DNA from: JBGTLW01 sp964614575
GTDB taxonomy: Bacteria > Planctomycetota > Phycisphaerae > Phycisphaerales > Phycisphaeraceae
Length of the DNA stretch: 6,728 nt
NCBI GenBank assembly: GCA_964614575.1
Contig: CAZTLX010000220.1
Coordinates: 1 to 6,728, forward strand
Reading direction: 5' to 3'
The translations under genes were made by a program, and so were the position numbers. This document shows, piece after piece, positions 5,730 to 6,728 of this stretch (position 1 is its first letter; the number at the start of each line of letters is the position of its first letter). Under the pieces are notes generated by a model that saw only the letters and a list, made by a program, of their open reading frames with translations, searched no databases and had not been told where the DNA came from.

Positions 5730-6728
5730 TTGAAGGACGACACCACCTACGTTTCCCCCCTGGCCAGCCGCAACGCCTCGCCGCAGATGCAGGCGATCTG
5801 GTCGCCCCGCCGCAAGTTCACGACCTGGCGGCGGCTGTGGCTCGCCCTGGCCGAGGCCCAGGCCGAGCTGGGCCTGGACATCACCGACGCCCAGCTCGAC
5901 GAGCTGCGGGCGCACCTCGACGACATCGACTACGACAAGGCCGCGGAATACGAAAAGTCGCTGCGGCACGATGTGATGGCCCACGTCCATACGCTCGGCG
6001 ACGCCGCCCCCGCCGCCCGGCCGATCATCCACCTGGGCGCGACCAGCCAGTTCGTCGTCTGCAACGCCGAGCTGCTCATGCTGCGCGACGCGCTGCAGCT
6101 CGTGGCGAACAAGCTCGCCGCCGCCATCGACCGGTTGGGAGCCTTCGCTACCACCTTCCGGGGGATGCCGACCCTCGGTTTCACGCACTACCAGCCCGCG
6201 CAGCCCACCACCGTCGGCAAACGCGCCACCCTCTGGGCGCAGGACCTCGCCCTCGCGCTCGAAGAAGTCGAACACCGCCTCGACACGCTGCGCTTCCGCG
6301 GCGTCAAGGGCACCACCGGCACCCAGGCCTCCTTCCTCGCCCTCTTCCAAGGCGACCCCCGCAAGGTGGAGGAGCTTGACCGGCTGGTCACCGTGAAGAT
6401 GGGCTGGCCCGCGGACAAACGCTTTGCCGTGACGGGGCAGACGTATCCGCGGCTGCTCGACGGCATGATCGGCTGCACGCTCGCGACCGTCGCCGCGGCG
6501 TGCCAGAAGTTCGCCACCGATGTGCGCCTGCTGGCGAATCGTAAAGAGATCGAGGAGCCGTTTGAAAAAAACCAGATCGGCTCATCCGCGATGGCGTACA
6601 AGCGCAACCCGATGCGCAGCGAGCGTATCTGCGGCCTGTCGCGGTTCGTGATCGGCATGGCGCAGACGCCGCTGACCACCGCCGCCGAGCAGTGGATGGA
6701 GCGGACGCTGGACGATTCGAGCTGCCGG
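5730..6728 (+). CDS. purB: Adenylosuccinate lyase, eukaryote-type, C-terminus cut by window edge
   Basis: Cytoplasmic homotetrameric lyase acting twice in purine synthesis: SAICAR to AICAR plus fumarate, and adenylosuccinate to AMP plus fumarate. The visible 333 residues, of roughly 480 expected, match the animal/fungal ADSL pattern: YVSPLASRNAS (7-17), RHDVMAHVHTLG (79-90), IIHLGATS (99-106), GFTHYQPAQPTTVGKR (150-165, with the presumed catalytic-acid His153), FRGVKGTTGTQASF (189-202), DVRLLAN (264-270), the fumarate-lyase signature GSSAMAYKRNP (284-294, with the presumed catalytic serine 285 or 286) and QWMERTLDDS (321-330). The usual SSAMP proline is alanine, as I recall in yeast Ade13, so the enzyme should still be active. 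I chose TTG 5730 because it starts just before the conserved YxSPLASR; an in-frame ATG at 5673 would add 19 residues of uncertain character. Neither start has a clear ribosome-binding site. It is transcribed away from the sigma gene, with no evident functional link. Confidence 0.94.
   Translation, partial: MKDDTTYVSPLASRNASPQMQAIWSPRRKFTTWRRLWLALAEAQAELGLDITDAQLDELRAHLDDIDYDKAAEYEKSLRHDVMAHVHTLGDAAPAARPIIHLGATSQFVVCNAELLMLRDALQLVANKLAAAIDRLGAFATTFRGMPTLGFTHYQPAQPTTVGKRATLWAQDLALALEEVEHRLDTLRFRGVKGTTGTQASFLALFQGDPRKVEELDRLVTVKMGWPADKRFAVTGQTYPRLLDGMIGCTLATVAAACQKFATDVRLLANRKEIEEPFEKNQIGSSAMAYKRNPMRSERICGLSRFVIGMAQTPLTTAAEQWMERTLDDSSCR

Noticed and set aside
5667..6350. Open frame on the - strand opposite purB (227 codons)
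   Set aside because: It is Gly/Glu/Val-rich without motifs, while purB family signatures lie on the + strand throughout.

Overview
The window is GC-rich bacterial DNA, with three complete protein genes and one gene cut by the right edge. The gene content suggests a planctomycete-type bacterium, perhaps Phycisphaerae: an ECF sigma factor paired with a very large membrane anti-sigma-like protein, an eukaryote-type adenylosuccinate lyase, weak or absent Shine-Dalgarno sequences, and degenerate intergenic repeats. This placement comes from general family knowledge and is not proven by the sequence.

Layout. Positions 1-246 hold no convincing gene; a degenerate intergenic repeat covers about 7-101. 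A full-length ComEC/Rec2 DNA-uptake channel runs rightward from about 247 to 2883. Its last 55 bases overlap, tail to tail, the end of a leftward gene (4832 to 2829) for a 667-residue single-pass membrane protein without cysteine, most likely the anti-sigma factor. The 56-base gap before it is made almost entirely of imperfect heptamers (GAGGTTT/GGGGTTT). These continue into the end of the leftward ECF sigma factor gene (5551 to 4889) and encode its last residues and stop codon. A 178-base divergent region (5552-5729) separates the sigma gene from a rightward purB (5730 to beyond 6728), whose sequence resembles animal and fungal ADSL.

How the genes work together. Sigma and membrane protein form one leftward unit. 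The likely model is that the cytoplasmic N-terminus of the membrane protein holds the sigma factor and the long extracytoplasmic part receives a signal that releases it. The signal and the regulon cannot be read from this window. ComEC (transport of single-stranded DNA across the inner membrane) and PurB (purine synthesis) have no evident functional link to the sigma pair. The least explained parts are the extracytoplasmic region of the anti-sigma-like protein and the heptamer repeat that sits between sigma and anti-sigma and has entered the sigma coding sequence.
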